Positions 35,784 to 44,407 of a stretch of DNA of 64,000 nt are shown piece after piece (position 1 is the stretch's first letter; every line of letters begins with the position of its first letter). The position numbers were made by a program, and so were the translations under genes. Below the pieces are notes generated by a model. The model was not told the DNA's origin and did no database searches. It saw only the letters and a list, made by a program, of their open reading frames with translations. Source of the stretch: Blastococcus capsensis (lineage in GTDB: Bacteria; Actinomycetota; Actinomycetes; Mycobacteriales; Geodermatophilaceae); assembly GCF_030165005.1 (NCBI RefSeq), contig NZ_JASNNW010000022.1:51594-115593 (forward strand), in the 5' to 3' direction.

Positions 35784-37052
35784 CTACCCGACCGTCCGCG
35801 CGCCAACCGGTACCCGTAGCCGCAGCGAGATAGCCGCGGCGAACACGAGGGCGGCGACGGCGACGGCGAACCCGGCCGTGTCGCTGGTCGCATCGGCCAG
35901 CCGGGCCACCGCGAGGCTGCCGACGATGCCGCCGGCCTGCAGCGCCAGGGAGGCGACGGAGACCGTCGTCGCGCGGTGCTGGGCTGTGACGCGGGTGTGC
36001 ATGAGCTGCTGGCGCAGCGGCCAGCCGGCCGCGTTCACCAGGTAGAACAGCGCGTAGCTGACCGCCGTCACGGCGAGCACCGGGCTCAGGGCCGTGCCGG
36101 CGAGGACGACCGCTGCCAGCAGGGCCACCGCGGCGGTGGCGACGGCGGTCGATCCGCCGGCGGCGTGGCGGACCCGGCCGGCGAGGACCGAGCCGACGGA
36201 GGCCGCGGCGAAGGACGCCGCCATGACCACCCCGAACACCGCCGTCCCCTCGGTGACCCCGCCGGCGAGCTCGGCGAACCGCAACGGGCCGAGCAGCTCC
36301 AGCGTCGAGAACACCAGCCCGCTCACCGCCGACAGGATCAGCAGCCGGCGCAGGATCCCGTCGTCGCGGGTGAGCCGGGCGGTCTCCCGGATCAGCCGCG
36401 GCACGTCGCGGCAGCCGCGCAGGAGCGCCGCAGCGGCCGACGTCGACGCCGGAGCGGTGCGCAGCGGCGTCACCAGCGCCACGATCGCCGCGAGGTAGCC
36501 GACGTCGACGCCGGCGGCGAGCAGGAAGGGGATGGTGAGCACCGCGCTGCCCGCGCCCTCGGCGAGCAGCGGCACCAGGCCGCCGAGCACCGCGCCGAGG
36601 GCCAGGCCCAGGCCGCTGGCCGCGGCCGCCCGGCTCAGGCCGGGGGTGGTGTCGGCCGCGGGGTCCGCGGCGTGCGTCGCGTCGACGAACCAGGACTCCA
36701 GCGGGCCGGAGTCCAGTGCCCGGCCGGCGCCGATCAGCCCGTAGGCGAGGGCGAAGACGACGACGTCCTGGGCGGCGGCCATCGTGAGCAGCCCCGCCGC
36801 GCCGAGCACCGCGGAGAGCACGAGCACCGGCCGGTGTCCGATCGCGTCGGCGAGGCCTCCGGTGGGCAGCTCCAGGGAGACGGCGACGATGGAGTGCACC
36901 GCGACCGTCAGCCCGATCTCGGTCGTGCTCAGGCCCCGGGCCGACGCCAGCAGCACGATCACCGGCACGGTGATGCCGAGCGGCAGCCAGCGCAGGGCGG
37001 TCAGGGCCACGTAGCGGCGCTGCACGGCCGCGACGGTCAGTGCCGAGCTCAC
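35784..37052 (-). CDS. MFS transporter
   Basis: 422 residues from GTG 37052 with AAGGAT upstream. About twelve hydrophobic segments; the MFS loop GLADAIGHRPVLVLSAVLG lies after helix 2. The longer start at 37250 reads through a non-family Arg-rich stretch. Substrate unknown; drug-efflux-like. Confidence 0.88.
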   Translation of the reverse strand: MSSALTVAAVQRRYVALTALRWLPLGITVPVIVLLASARGLSTTEIGLTVAVHSIVAVSLELPTGGLADAIGHRPVLVLSAVLGAAGLLTMAAAQDVVVFALAYGLIGAGRALDSGPLESWFVDATHAADPAADTTPGLSRAAAASGLGLALGAVLGGLVPLLAEGAGSAVLTIPFLLAAGVDVGYLAAIVALVTPLRTAPASTSAAAALLRGCRDVPRLIRETARLTRDDGILRRLLILSAVSGLVFSTLELLGPLRFAELAGGVTEGTAVFGVVMAASFAAASVGSVLAGRVRHAAGGSTAVATAAVALLAAVVLAGTALSPVLAVTAVSYALFYLVNAAGWPLRQQLMHTRVTAQHRATTVSVASLALQAGGIVGSLAVARLADATSDTAGFAVAVAALVFAAAISLRLRVPVGARTVG

Positions 37053-37113
37053 AGCGATCCTTCGCACATCAGGTGGCGAGCCGGCATGGTTCTCGACGGG
37101 GGACCGGACGCGG

Positions 37114-38466
37114 TCAGTCCCGCACGGCGGTCGTCGGCGCCGGCGCGTCCAGCGCCTCTCCCCGTCGCTCCGGCAGACCCCACGTGGCCAGCGCGGCGAG
37201 CACGAAGAAGGCGGCGAACGTGCCGAAGACCAGGCCGGTGCCGCCGGCATCGACCAGCAGCGGCACGCACAGCGGCGCGGCGATCGAGGCGAGTCGGCCG
37301 AATCCCGCGGCGGCGCCGGCGCCGGTCGCGCGCAGGGCGGTCGGGTAGATCTCCGGCGTCACCGCGTAGAGGGCGCCCCAGGCCCCGAGGTTGAAGAACG
37401 ACAACACCATGCCCGTGGCGAGGACCGCCGTGTCCGCGTCGGCAGCGGCGAACATCCCGGCGCCGACCGCGGAGCCGACGAGGAAGGTCGCCAGCGTGGG
37501 GCGCCGGCCCCACTTCTCGATGAGGTAGGCCGCGACCGCGTACCCGGGCAGCTGGGCGAGGGTGATGAAGAGCGTGTACTGGAAGGACTTCACCAGCGAG
37601 AAGCCGTCGTTGAACAGCAGCGTCGGCAGCCAGATGAAGGCGCCGTAGTAGGCGAAGTTGATGCTGAACCAGACGATCCAGAGCGCCGCGGTGGGCGTGC
37701 GGTTTCCGGCCGCCCACAGCGCGCCCGGGCCCGGCGTCCTGGCCGGCGGCTCCGGCGGCGGCGAAGCGACGGGCTCGACGCGGGCAGCCCGCTCGAACCG
37801 GCGCACCGCGGCCTCGGCCTCGTCGGTGCGGCCGCGCAGCTCGAGGAAGCGCACCGACTCGGGCAGCCCGCGGCGGACGACGACGGCGTAGAGGGCGGGC
37901 ACGGCGCCGATCGCCAGCGCCCATCGCCACCCGTCGTCGCTGCGGGGGACGACGAAGTAGCCGATCAGCGCGGCCAGCGTCCATCCCACCGCCCAGAACG
38001 CCTCGAGCATGACGACCACCCGGCCGCGCACCCGGGCGGGCGCGAACTCGCTGACCAGGGTGGAGGCCACCGGCAGCTCCGCCCCCAGGCCGAGGCCGAT
38101 GATGAATCGGAACACCAGGAGTGCGCCGACCGACCAGGACAGGGCCGCCGCCCCCGTGGCGAGCCCGAACACCAGCAGGGTGACGGCGAAGACCTGGCGC
38201 CGGCCGAATCGGTCGGCCAGCAGCCCGCCGAGCGTCGCGCCCAGCGCCATGCCGACGAAGCCGATCGATCCGATCAAGGACAGCTCGGTGCCGGACAGCC
38301 CCCACTGGGCGGCCAGGGCCAGCATCACGAACGAGATCAGACCGACGTCCATGGCGTCCAGGGCCCAGCCCAGTCCCGAGCCCACGACCAGCCGGCCGTG
38401 CTCCCGGGTGAAGGGCAGCCGGTCGAGGCGCTCGGCTCGCGTCAGCGGCGACGTCGTCTGCGTCAT
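37114..38466 (-). CDS. MFS transporter, organic/aromatic acid or sugar-porter type
   Basis: 450 residues from ATG 38466. Twelve predicted helices with duplicated MFS loops GGLLADRFGRRQVFAV and AYLIEKWGRRPTLATF, GLGLGAELPVASTLVSEFAPARVRGR after helix 5, and PEIYPTALRATG in the C-half. Such signatures occur in aromatic-acid:H+ symporters and niacin permeases. Upstream of it on the same strand lies the alpha/beta hydrolase gene, 26 bp away. Confidence 0.88.
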   Translation of the reverse strand: MTQTTSPLTRAERLDRLPFTREHGRLVVGSGLGWALDAMDVGLISFVMLALAAQWGLSGTELSLIGSIGFVGMALGATLGGLLADRFGRRQVFAVTLLVFGLATGAAALSWSVGALLVFRFIIGLGLGAELPVASTLVSEFAPARVRGRVVVMLEAFWAVGWTLAALIGYFVVPRSDDGWRWALAIGAVPALYAVVVRRGLPESVRFLELRGRTDEAEAAVRRFERAARVEPVASPPPEPPARTPGPGALWAAGNRTPTAALWIVWFSINFAYYGAFIWLPTLLFNDGFSLVKSFQYTLFITLAQLPGYAVAAYLIEKWGRRPTLATFLVGSAVGAGMFAAADADTAVLATGMVLSFFNLGAWGALYAVTPEIYPTALRATGAGAAAGFGRLASIAAPLCVPLLVDAGGTGLVFGTFAAFFVLAALATWGLPERRGEALDAPAPTTAVRD

Positions 38467-38491
38467 GCGGTGCAGTCTCGCAATCGGTCGG

Positions 38492-39319
38492 TCAACCGCG
38501 GACGTGGGCGGTGACGAGCTCGGCAAGCCGGTCGGCGGCGAGCTCCGGGATCCAGTGGCTGACGTCGTCGAGGATCTCCAGGCGGTAGGGGGCCTCGACG
38601 AAGCGGGCGGTGTCCTCGGTGGCGGCCCGGCCGAGGGAGGCGTCGCCGGTGCTCCACACGTGCAGGGTCGGGACCCGCACCCGCCCCACCGGGTCGCGCC
38701 CGGTCCACGGCAGGGCCCGGTACCAGTTGATCGCCGCGGTGAGCGCGCCCGGCTCCCGCATCCGCCGGACGTACTGGTCCACGGCGTCGTCGGGCAGGCC
38801 GCCGTGCGCCAGCATCCGGCGCAGCGCCGCCCCGTTCCCGGCGAGCAGCAGTTGCTCGGGCAGCACCGGCAGCTGGAACAGCCCCATGTAGTAGGAGCGG
38901 AGCGCCTGGCCGCTCGTGACCATGGACCGGGCCATCGCGCCCGGGTGCGGGACGGAGAGCGCGGTGAGGGTACGCACGCGCTCGGGGTGCCAGGCGCCGA
39001 GCGCCCAGCCGACGATGCCACCCCAGTCGTGACCGACCACGTGTGCGTCGCGGAGCCCGGCGGCGTCCAGCAGCGCCAGGACGTCGTTCACCGTCTCCCG
39101 CAGCCGGTAGTGCGACCGGCCGTGCGGGCGGGCCATGGGGGAGTAGCCGCGCTGGTCGGGAGCGAGGGTGCGCAGGCCGTGCTGGTGCAGCGCGGGGGTC
39201 ATCCGATCCCAGGCGGTGGAGTCCTGCGGAAAACCGTGCAGGAGGACGACGGGCTCGCCGTCGTCCGGTCCGGCGTCCCGGACGTCGAAGGTCAGGCCGT
39301 CCCGCCGAAAGGTGTCCAC
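38492..39319 (-). CDS. Alpha/beta hydrolase (epoxide hydrolase-like)
   Basis: 275 residues from GTG 39319. Oxyanion loop HGFPQDSTAWDRM, nucleophile elbow VVGHDWGGIVGWALG (Asp nucleophile, typical of epoxide hydrolases/dehalogenases rather than Ser), cap domain, and the final histidine in DDVSHWIPE. Upstream of the MFS gene in the same direction; possibly imports and hydrolyses the same class of compound. Confidence 0.88.
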   Translation of the reverse strand: MDTFRRDGLTFDVRDAGPDDGEPVVLLHGFPQDSTAWDRMTPALHQHGLRTLAPDQRGYSPMARPHGRSHYRLRETVNDVLALLDAAGLRDAHVVGHDWGGIVGWALGAWHPERVRTLTALSVPHPGAMARSMVTSGQALRSYYMGLFQLPVLPEQLLLAGNGAALRRMLAHGGLPDDAVDQYVRRMREPGALTAAINWYRALPWTGRDPVGRVRVPTLHVWSTGDASLGRAATEDTARFVEAPYRLEILDDVSHWIPELAADRLAELVTAHVRG

Positions 39320-39549
39320 GACGCGACTGTGCCAAAGGAACCACGGGATGTCGTGACGAGCGGCGTCGCGACGAGCGGGGGGCCGGAGGCCTCCCCGAGG
39401 AGTGACGCGGACCCGCCCTGCGAGGCGGTGTGAGGAAGGGGAGCCGGAGGCTTCCCTGACGAGCGCCGGCAACGGCTCCAGTGCAGGAGCGGGAGGGCAC
39501 CTGGCCGCGGTGTCGTCCGGAAGACGACGAAGTAATAGACAATCAAGGC

Positions 39550-40074
39550 ATGGAGCTGATCGTGCTGGTCGACGACGACGGACGGGAGATCGGCACCCTG
39601 CCCAAGCCGCAGGTGCACCACGGGGAGACTCCCCTGCACCGGGCGTTCTCCGCCTACCTGTTCGACGCCGCGGGCCGGCTGCTGGTCACCCGGCGCGCGG
39701 ACGGCAAGGCGACCTTCCCGGGGATGTGGACCAACACCGTCTGCGGGCACCCCGGCCCGGGCGAGGACGACGGTGCGGCCATCGCGCGGCGCGCGGACTT
39801 CGAGCTGGGGCTGCAGGTGACCGACGTCCGCCCCGCCCTGCCCGGCTACCGCTACCGCGCGGTGTTCCGCGGGGTCGTGGAGAACGAGATCTGCCCGGTG
39901 TACGTCGGGCGGTTCAACGGGACGCCGGCACCCGAGCCGACCGAGGTCGCGGAGTGGGAGCTGGTCGACTGGGCCGCGTTCCGCCATCGCCAGGAGACCG
40001 AGGGGGATGCCTGGTCGCCGTGGTGCCGCGAGCAGGCGCGGCTGATCGAGGACGCGGGCCTGCACCGGGCCTGA
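39550..40074 (+). CDS. idi: Isopentenyl-diphosphate delta-isomerase (type 1)
   Basis: Interconverts IPP and DMAPP for isoprenoid and carotenoid synthesis. 174 residues from ATG 39550. Nudix-fold motifs: VHHGETPLHRAFSAYLFD, LLVTRRADGKATFPGMWTNTVCGHPGPGE (active-site Cys in TNTVCGHP), YRAVFRGVVENEICPVYVG with the catalytic glutamate, and EWELVDW. The preceding 39320-39549 is AT-richer near GTAATAGACAATC and probably contains the promoter. Confidence 0.93.
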   Translation: MELIVLVDDDGREIGTLPKPQVHHGETPLHRAFSAYLFDAAGRLLVTRRADGKATFPGMWTNTVCGHPGPGEDDGAAIARRADFELGLQVTDVRPALPGYRYRAVFRGVVENEICPVYVGRFNGTPAPEPTEVAEWELVDWAAFRHRQETEGDAWSPWCREQARLIEDAGLHRA

Positions 40075-40286
40075 CCGGCCAGGCCGGCGCCAGCTCCCCG
40101 GCCGGGCCCGACCCTGCGCACCGTCACGCTCGCCGACGTCTGGTTCACCGGCACGTAGCGGCCGCGCAGTGGGACAGCTCCGGCCGGCGGTGCACGCACC
40201 GGCCGTCGATGCGTGCCCGACCTGCGGCCCGGACGGTCTTCGGCGAGGCTGTCGGCGAGGAACACGAGCGACGACGGAGGAGCGGA

Positions 40287-41060
40287 ATGGAAGAGTCGTT
40301 GAAGGGCCGGGTCGCACTCGTGACGGGCGGGGCCAGCGGCCTCGGGCGGGCCACCGCGCTCGCCCTGGCGGAGGCCGGCGCCCACGTGGCGATCGCCGAC
40401 ATCAACGCGTCAGGGAGCGACGAGACGCTCGCCCAGGTGTCCGCCGCCGGCGGCTCCGCAGAGGTCGTCGCCCTCGACGTGACCGACGACGAGAGCCGGC
40501 GGTCCGTCGTGGCCGACCTCTTCGACCGGCACGGTGACGCCTTCGACGTCCTGATCAACGTCGCCGGCATCGACCGGCCCGGCTACATCACCGACATCGA
40601 CCTGGCCGACTACCGCCAGGTGCAGGCGGTGAACTGCGAGGGGCCCATCTTCCTCACCAGCGAGTTCATGAAGCGGGTGCAGCACCTGCCCGACGAGCGC
40701 ACGGCCGACGTCGTGCACGTCGTCTCGCTCTCGGCCATCACCTCCGGCAGTGGCGCGATCGCCTACAACGGCTCGAAGGCGGGCTTCCTCAACGCCACGA
40801 AGTGCATCCAGCGGGAGCTGCGGGAGAAGGCCGTCACCCAGCCCGACGGCAGCGAGCGGCCCTTCCCCTGCCGGGTGCAGAGCGTCATCCCGGCCGCCAT
40901 GGACACCCCGATGATGGAGCAGTGGGGCATCCCCGGGCACCTGATGATGCCGCCGTCGGCGGTGGCTGAGGCGATCCGCACCCTGCTCCTGCTGCACCCC
41001 GCCAGCTTCGTGCCGGAGATGCAGATCGTGCCGCGGCTCGAGCCGAACTTCCCCCGCTGA
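40287..41060 (+). CDS. SDR-family oxidoreductase
   Basis: 257 residues from ATG 40287 with GGAGGAGC upstream. Classical SDR: TGGASGLGRATALALAEAG, NVAGIDRPG, the catalytic serine in VVSLSAITSGSG and YNGSK. The C-terminus is LEPNFPR. An unusual PDGSERPFPCRVQSV loop follows the active-site helix. NAD(H)-dependence is suggested by the acidic residue after the second strand (IADIN). Substrate unknown. Confidence 0.9.
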   Translation: MEESLKGRVALVTGGASGLGRATALALAEAGAHVAIADINASGSDETLAQVSAAGGSAEVVALDVTDDESRRSVVADLFDRHGDAFDVLINVAGIDRPGYITDIDLADYRQVQAVNCEGPIFLTSEFMKRVQHLPDERTADVVHVVSLSAITSGSGAIAYNGSKAGFLNATKCIQRELREKAVTQPDGSERPFPCRVQSVIPAAMDTPMMEQWGIPGHLMMPPSAVAEAIRTLLLLHPASFVPEMQIVPRLEPNFPR

Positions 41061-41066
41061 CCCACC

Positions 41067-41360
41067 GTGAGGAACAGCCGCGTGAACGCCCCGGACGACC
41101 CCACCCCGGACACCGCGATGGCGTCGGGTTCCGACGCCGGTGAGCCCGGCGGCCACCTCGGCCCCGGTGACCTCACGCCCGAGGAGGAGCGCTTGCTGGC
41201 GGCCCTCGAGCGGGGCGCGAGGAGCGATCCCGCGGCCGGCCTGGGGGAGGACACCGTCGCCGCCGCGCGGGCGGCGGATGACGAGGGGCCCCCGCCCGCG
41301 CGGGGTGGTGCAGCCGACGACGGGCTGACCCCCCGGTTCACCGCTCCGGAGACGGACTGA
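41067..41360 (+). CDS. Acidic, low-complexity hypothetical protein
   Basis: 97 residues from GTG 41067 (GTG 41082 possible). Rich in Asp, Glu, Pro and Gly, probably disordered, with one helical patch LTPEEERLLAALERGARSD. It begins 6 bp after the SDR stop. No family recognised. Confidence 0.5.
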   Translation: MRNSRVNAPDDPTPDTAMASGSDAGEPGGHLGPGDLTPEEERLLAALERGARSDPAAGLGEDTVAAARAADDEGPPPARGGAADDGLTPRFTAPETD

Positions 41361-41372
41361 GCGGGAGCCGGC

Positions 41373-41522
41373 TCAGCGGTCCTGCGGTCGCACGCGGACG
41401 GCGACGAGCACGACGTCGTCCTCCGCGCCGTCGGGCAGCAGCCGATCGGTGAGCCGGTCGCCCACCCGACCCGGTCGGGTCGACGAGGTTCTCCGAGGCC
41501 CCTCCTGATCGACGTCGGTCAC
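41373..41522 (-). pseudogene. C-terminal fragment of a PP2C/SpoIIE-type phosphatase
   Basis: A 49-codon frame starts at GTG 41522, overlapping the heme oxygenase stop. Its second half, GDRLTDRLLPDGAEDDVVLVAVRVR, matches the end of RsbU-type PP2C domains (LLP-GA-DDVALLVVR). The catalytic part is absent. It is probably what remains of a larger signalling gene; it could still be translated. Confidence 0.45.
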
Positions 41523-42157
41523 ACCGGCACCTCCCGGCCGCGGGCCACCGGCCGGCACCACTGCGCCAGCGCCCGGAACGTCTCGCGGGCGGCGGCGACG
41601 ACGCGGTCGGCGTCGCCCCCGGCGCGGACGTGCTCGCGGGTGACCCGCCGGTAGGCGGCCCACATGGCACCGGTGTCCGCCCCGTAGGGCGAGAAGGCGC
41701 GGATCCGGACGTCGGCGAGACCCGGCAGCAGAGCGAGGTGGCGGTCGATGAAGGCGCCGCCGAGCGTGGAACCCTCCAGCACGTAGAGCCGGCCCAGCGC
41801 CTGGTCGGTGTCCGCGACGGCAGCAAGCAGCGGCACGTCGGCCGACGCCGGGACTCCCAGCGCGCGCAGGTCGGTGGCGAACAGCCCCGCCCGGCGTCGC
41901 CGCTCCCACGCCACGGTGCTGGCGTCGACCGGTCGTCGGGCCGCCCACTCGTCGAGGCCTCGTTCGGCCGCCACCCAGAACCCGTGCATCACCGTCAGCA
42001 CCTGCGCCAGCCGCTGCCGGTCGAGCTGCGGATCCAGCAGGTCGAGCAGGTCCTCGACGGTCCGGTGCTCCTCGGCGGTCCGGGTGCGCAGCGCACGCAG
42101 GACGTCGTCGTGCCCGCTGCGGTCGTCGTGCTGCGCAGCCGTCTCTCCCGCAGCCAT
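41519..42157 (-). CDS. Heme oxygenase (biliverdin-producing, BphO-like)
   Basis: 212 residues from ATG 42157. The proximal heme ligand is H31 in LRTRTAEEHRTVEDLLDLL. LYVLEGSTLGGAFI is the distal-helix motif of phytochrome-associated heme oxygenases. Breaks heme to biliverdin, CO and iron. No bacteriophytochrome gene is nearby; only the PP2C fragment at its 3' end hints at a former light-signalling operon. Confidence 0.87.
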   Translation of the reverse strand: MAAGETAAQHDDRSGHDDVLRALRTRTAEEHRTVEDLLDLLDPQLDRQRLAQVLTVMHGFWVAAERGLDEWAARRPVDASTVAWERRRRAGLFATDLRALGVPASADVPLLAAVADTDQALGRLYVLEGSTLGGAFIDRHLALLPGLADVRIRAFSPYGADTGAMWAAYRRVTREHVRAGGDADRVVAAARETFRALAQWCRPVARGREVPV

Positions 42158-42183
42158 CGCGACGAGCGTAGGCGAGCCGTCGA

Positions 42184-43317
42184 TCAGGAGCGCGGTGGCC
42201 GGGTCGCGTTCCGCAGCCGTGCGGCGCGCAGCCCGGCGTGCACCAGCAGGCGGGCGTCGCCGTCGGCGAGGTCCAGGCCGGTCAGCGCGGTGATGCGGCC
42301 CAGCCGGTAGTACAGGGTCTGCCGGTGGATGCACAGGGCCTCCGCCGTGCGTGCGGCGCTACCGGCGCAGTCGAGGAAGGTCTCCGCCGTCGCGGTGAGC
42401 ACCGGGTCGGCCAGCAGCGGCTGCAGCGCGGGATCCGGGCCGGGGAGCTGCGCGGCCAGCCGCCACGCGCCCAGCTCCTCCCACAGCGCGACGGGGGAGA
42501 ACCGCTCGACCGCCGCGGCGATCCGCGCGGCGGTGCGGGCCTCCTGCCACTGGTCGGCCAGTTCCGCGGCGCCCCGGCGCACCGCCGACACCCCGGCGCT
42601 GCTGCCGGCCGGAAGTGCCCGCAGCGATGCCGCGGTGAGTGCCCCGGCAGGACGGAGGTCGGCCGCCGCGGGCAGCGGCACGAGCACGGCGACCGCTCCG
42701 CCGGCGACGACGGCCGCCACCGCGCCGGCTGCCGGGAGCCGCCATCCCCGGGGCGCGGCGCCGCCGGCGGGGAAGAGCGCGACCAGTACCTGCGGGCCGT
42801 CGCCGGTCAGCCGCTCGGCCAGCCGGCGCTCGGCCGGGGGGCGTGCCCCCGGGCGGCCGTCGAGGACGTCGGCGAGCGCATCCCCGAGGTCGGCGGCCGG
42901 GCGCCCGGCCAGCATCCGGCCCGCGTCCGCGGCGAGGTCCTGGGCGCGCTCCAGCGCCGGGTCCCCGTGGGCGTCGGGGTCGATGCGGCCGTCGTCGAGC
43001 AGCCAGAGGTAGCCGCGGATCTCGCCGTCGTGGCGGACCGGCAGGACCAGCCGGGTGAGGATGCCGGCCGCCGGCTCCGCCGGCGTGCGCAGCGGCCGGG
43101 TCGCCGAGGCGATGCCGAAGTCCTCGAACCAGCGGCGGGTCCCCGGCGCCGAGCCCCGGGTGAGGATGGAGCGGGTACGGACGGCGTCGATCGGGTCGGC
43201 GCCGCTGTCGTCGTGGGCGCAGAAGGCCAGCAGCGTGAAGTCGGCGTCCTCCAGGGTGGCGGGCGCGGCCAGCACGCGGGACACCTCGTCGACCAGGTCC
43301 TGCAGGTCGTCCCGCAT
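42184..43317 (-). CDS. PucR-family transcriptional regulator, likely activator of the put operon
   Basis: 377 residues from ATG 43317. The C-terminal PucR helix-turn-helix (HTH_30) is clear: FLDCAGSAARTAEALCIHRQTLYYRLGRITALTGLDL. The N-terminal ~170 residues contain a GAF-like sensor region (LTRLVLPVRHDGEIRGYLWLLDDGRI). Divergent from proline dehydrogenase across about 130 bp containing a 20-bp palindrome, so control of put genes is likely. Confidence 0.88.
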   Translation of the reverse strand: MRDDLQDLVDEVSRVLAAPATLEDADFTLLAFCAHDDSGADPIDAVRTRSILTRGSAPGTRRWFEDFGIASATRPLRTPAEPAAGILTRLVLPVRHDGEIRGYLWLLDDGRIDPDAHGDPALERAQDLAADAGRMLAGRPAADLGDALADVLDGRPGARPPAERRLAERLTGDGPQVLVALFPAGGAAPRGWRLPAAGAVAAVVAGGAVAVLVPLPAAADLRPAGALTAASLRALPAGSSAGVSAVRRGAAELADQWQEARTAARIAAAVERFSPVALWEELGAWRLAAQLPGPDPALQPLLADPVLTATAETFLDCAGSAARTAEALCIHRQTLYYRLGRITALTGLDLADGDARLLVHAGLRAARLRNATRPPRS

Positions 43318-43337
43318 CCGGCCTCCCCTCCGCCGTC

Positions 43338-43357
43338 TCTCGTACAGCTGTATGAGA
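43338..43357. promoter_or_regulatory. Palindromic operator candidate between pucR-like gene and put operon
   Basis: TCTCGTACAGCTGTATGAGA is a 20-bp palindrome with one mismatched pair (G/T) around the perfect core TACAGCTGTA. It lies 21-40 bp upstream of the regulator start and about 94-113 bp upstream of proline dehydrogenase, a fitting position for autoregulation and activation. Confidence 0.55.
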
Positions 43358-43450
43358 ACAGACCGCGGAACACCCGACATCTGTCCCTGGCCCGGATGGG
43401 TGGCCGTGCCTAGCGTTGTGCCCAGGCGTCGTCCGTCCCCGGGAGGTCCC

Positions 43451-44380
43451 GTGCTCCTCTCCAAGGCCTTGCTGGCCGCCTCCCGCCGTCCGGCCCTGCG
43501 CCGGGTGGTCACCGGGACACCGGCCACCCGCCGGGTGGTCGACCGGTTCGTCGCGGGCGAGAGCCTGGCCGACGCGCTCTCCGCCGTCCGGGCGCTGGCC
43601 GCCGACGGCATCCGGGCGACCCTGGACCACCTCGGCGAGGACATCACCACCCGCGCCGAGGCCGAGCGCTCCCGCGACGCCTACCTGGCGGCCCTCGACG
43701 GGCTGGCCGGCCTGGGGCTCGGCGACGGAGCCGAGGTGTCGGTGAAGCTGTCTGCCTTCGGCCAGGCGCTGCCCGACGGCCACGAGATCGCCGTCGACCT
43801 GGTGCGGCCCGTGGTGGAGGCCGCCACCGCGATCGGCACGACGGTCACCCTCGACATGGAGGACTCCCGGACCATCGACTCGACCCTCGCCGCGGTCGCC
43901 GAGCTGCGCAAGGAGCACCCCGGCACCGGCGCGGTCCTGCAGGCGATGCTGCTGCGCACCGAGGACGACGCCAAGGCCCTCGCCGTCACCGGGTCGCGGG
44001 TGCGCCTGGTCAAGGGGGCCTACGACGAGGCACCGGCCGTCGCGCACCAGAAGAAGAAGGACGTCGACGCCGCCTACGCGCGGTGCCTCGAGATCCTCAT
44101 GGCCGGCCCCGGGTACCCGATGGTGGGTTCCCACGACCCGGCGATGGTGGCGCTCGCGCACGAGCTCGCGGCCCAGCACTCCCGGGCCGCGGACTCGTGG
44201 GAGGTGCAGATGCTCTACGGCATCCGCCCCGACGAGCAGCGCCGCCTGGCCGCCGCCGGCACGCGAGTGCGGGCCTACGTCCCGTACGGCGTCGACTGGT
44301 ACGCGTACTTCATGCGCAGGCTGGCCGAGCGCCCGGCCAACGTCGCCTTCTTCCTCCGCTCCCTGCGCACCACGTCCTGA
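43451..44380 (+). CDS. putB: Proline dehydrogenase
   Basis: Oxidises L-proline to 1-pyrroline-5-carboxylate using FAD. 309 residues from GTG 43451 with GGGAGG upstream. Motifs: VSVKLSAFGQALP, VTLDMEDSRTIDSTL, VRLVKGAYDE, GSHDPAMVALA, VQMLYGIRPDEQRRLA, VRAYVPYGVDWYAYFMRRLAERPAN. Monofunctional PutB type. Followed 27 bp later by the P5C dehydrogenase. Confidence 0.95.
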   Translation: MLLSKALLAASRRPALRRVVTGTPATRRVVDRFVAGESLADALSAVRALAADGIRATLDHLGEDITTRAEAERSRDAYLAALDGLAGLGLGDGAEVSVKLSAFGQALPDGHEIAVDLVRPVVEAATAIGTTVTLDMEDSRTIDSTLAAVAELRKEHPGTGAVLQAMLLRTEDDAKALAVTGSRVRLVKGAYDEAPAVAHQKKKDVDAAYARCLEILMAGPGYPMVGSHDPAMVALAHELAAQHSRAADSWEVQMLYGIRPDEQRRLAAAGTRVRAYVPYGVDWYAYFMRRLAERPANVAFFLRSLRTTS

Positions 44381-44407
44381 CAACCGAGTCCTGAGATCGA
44401 GGTCCCC

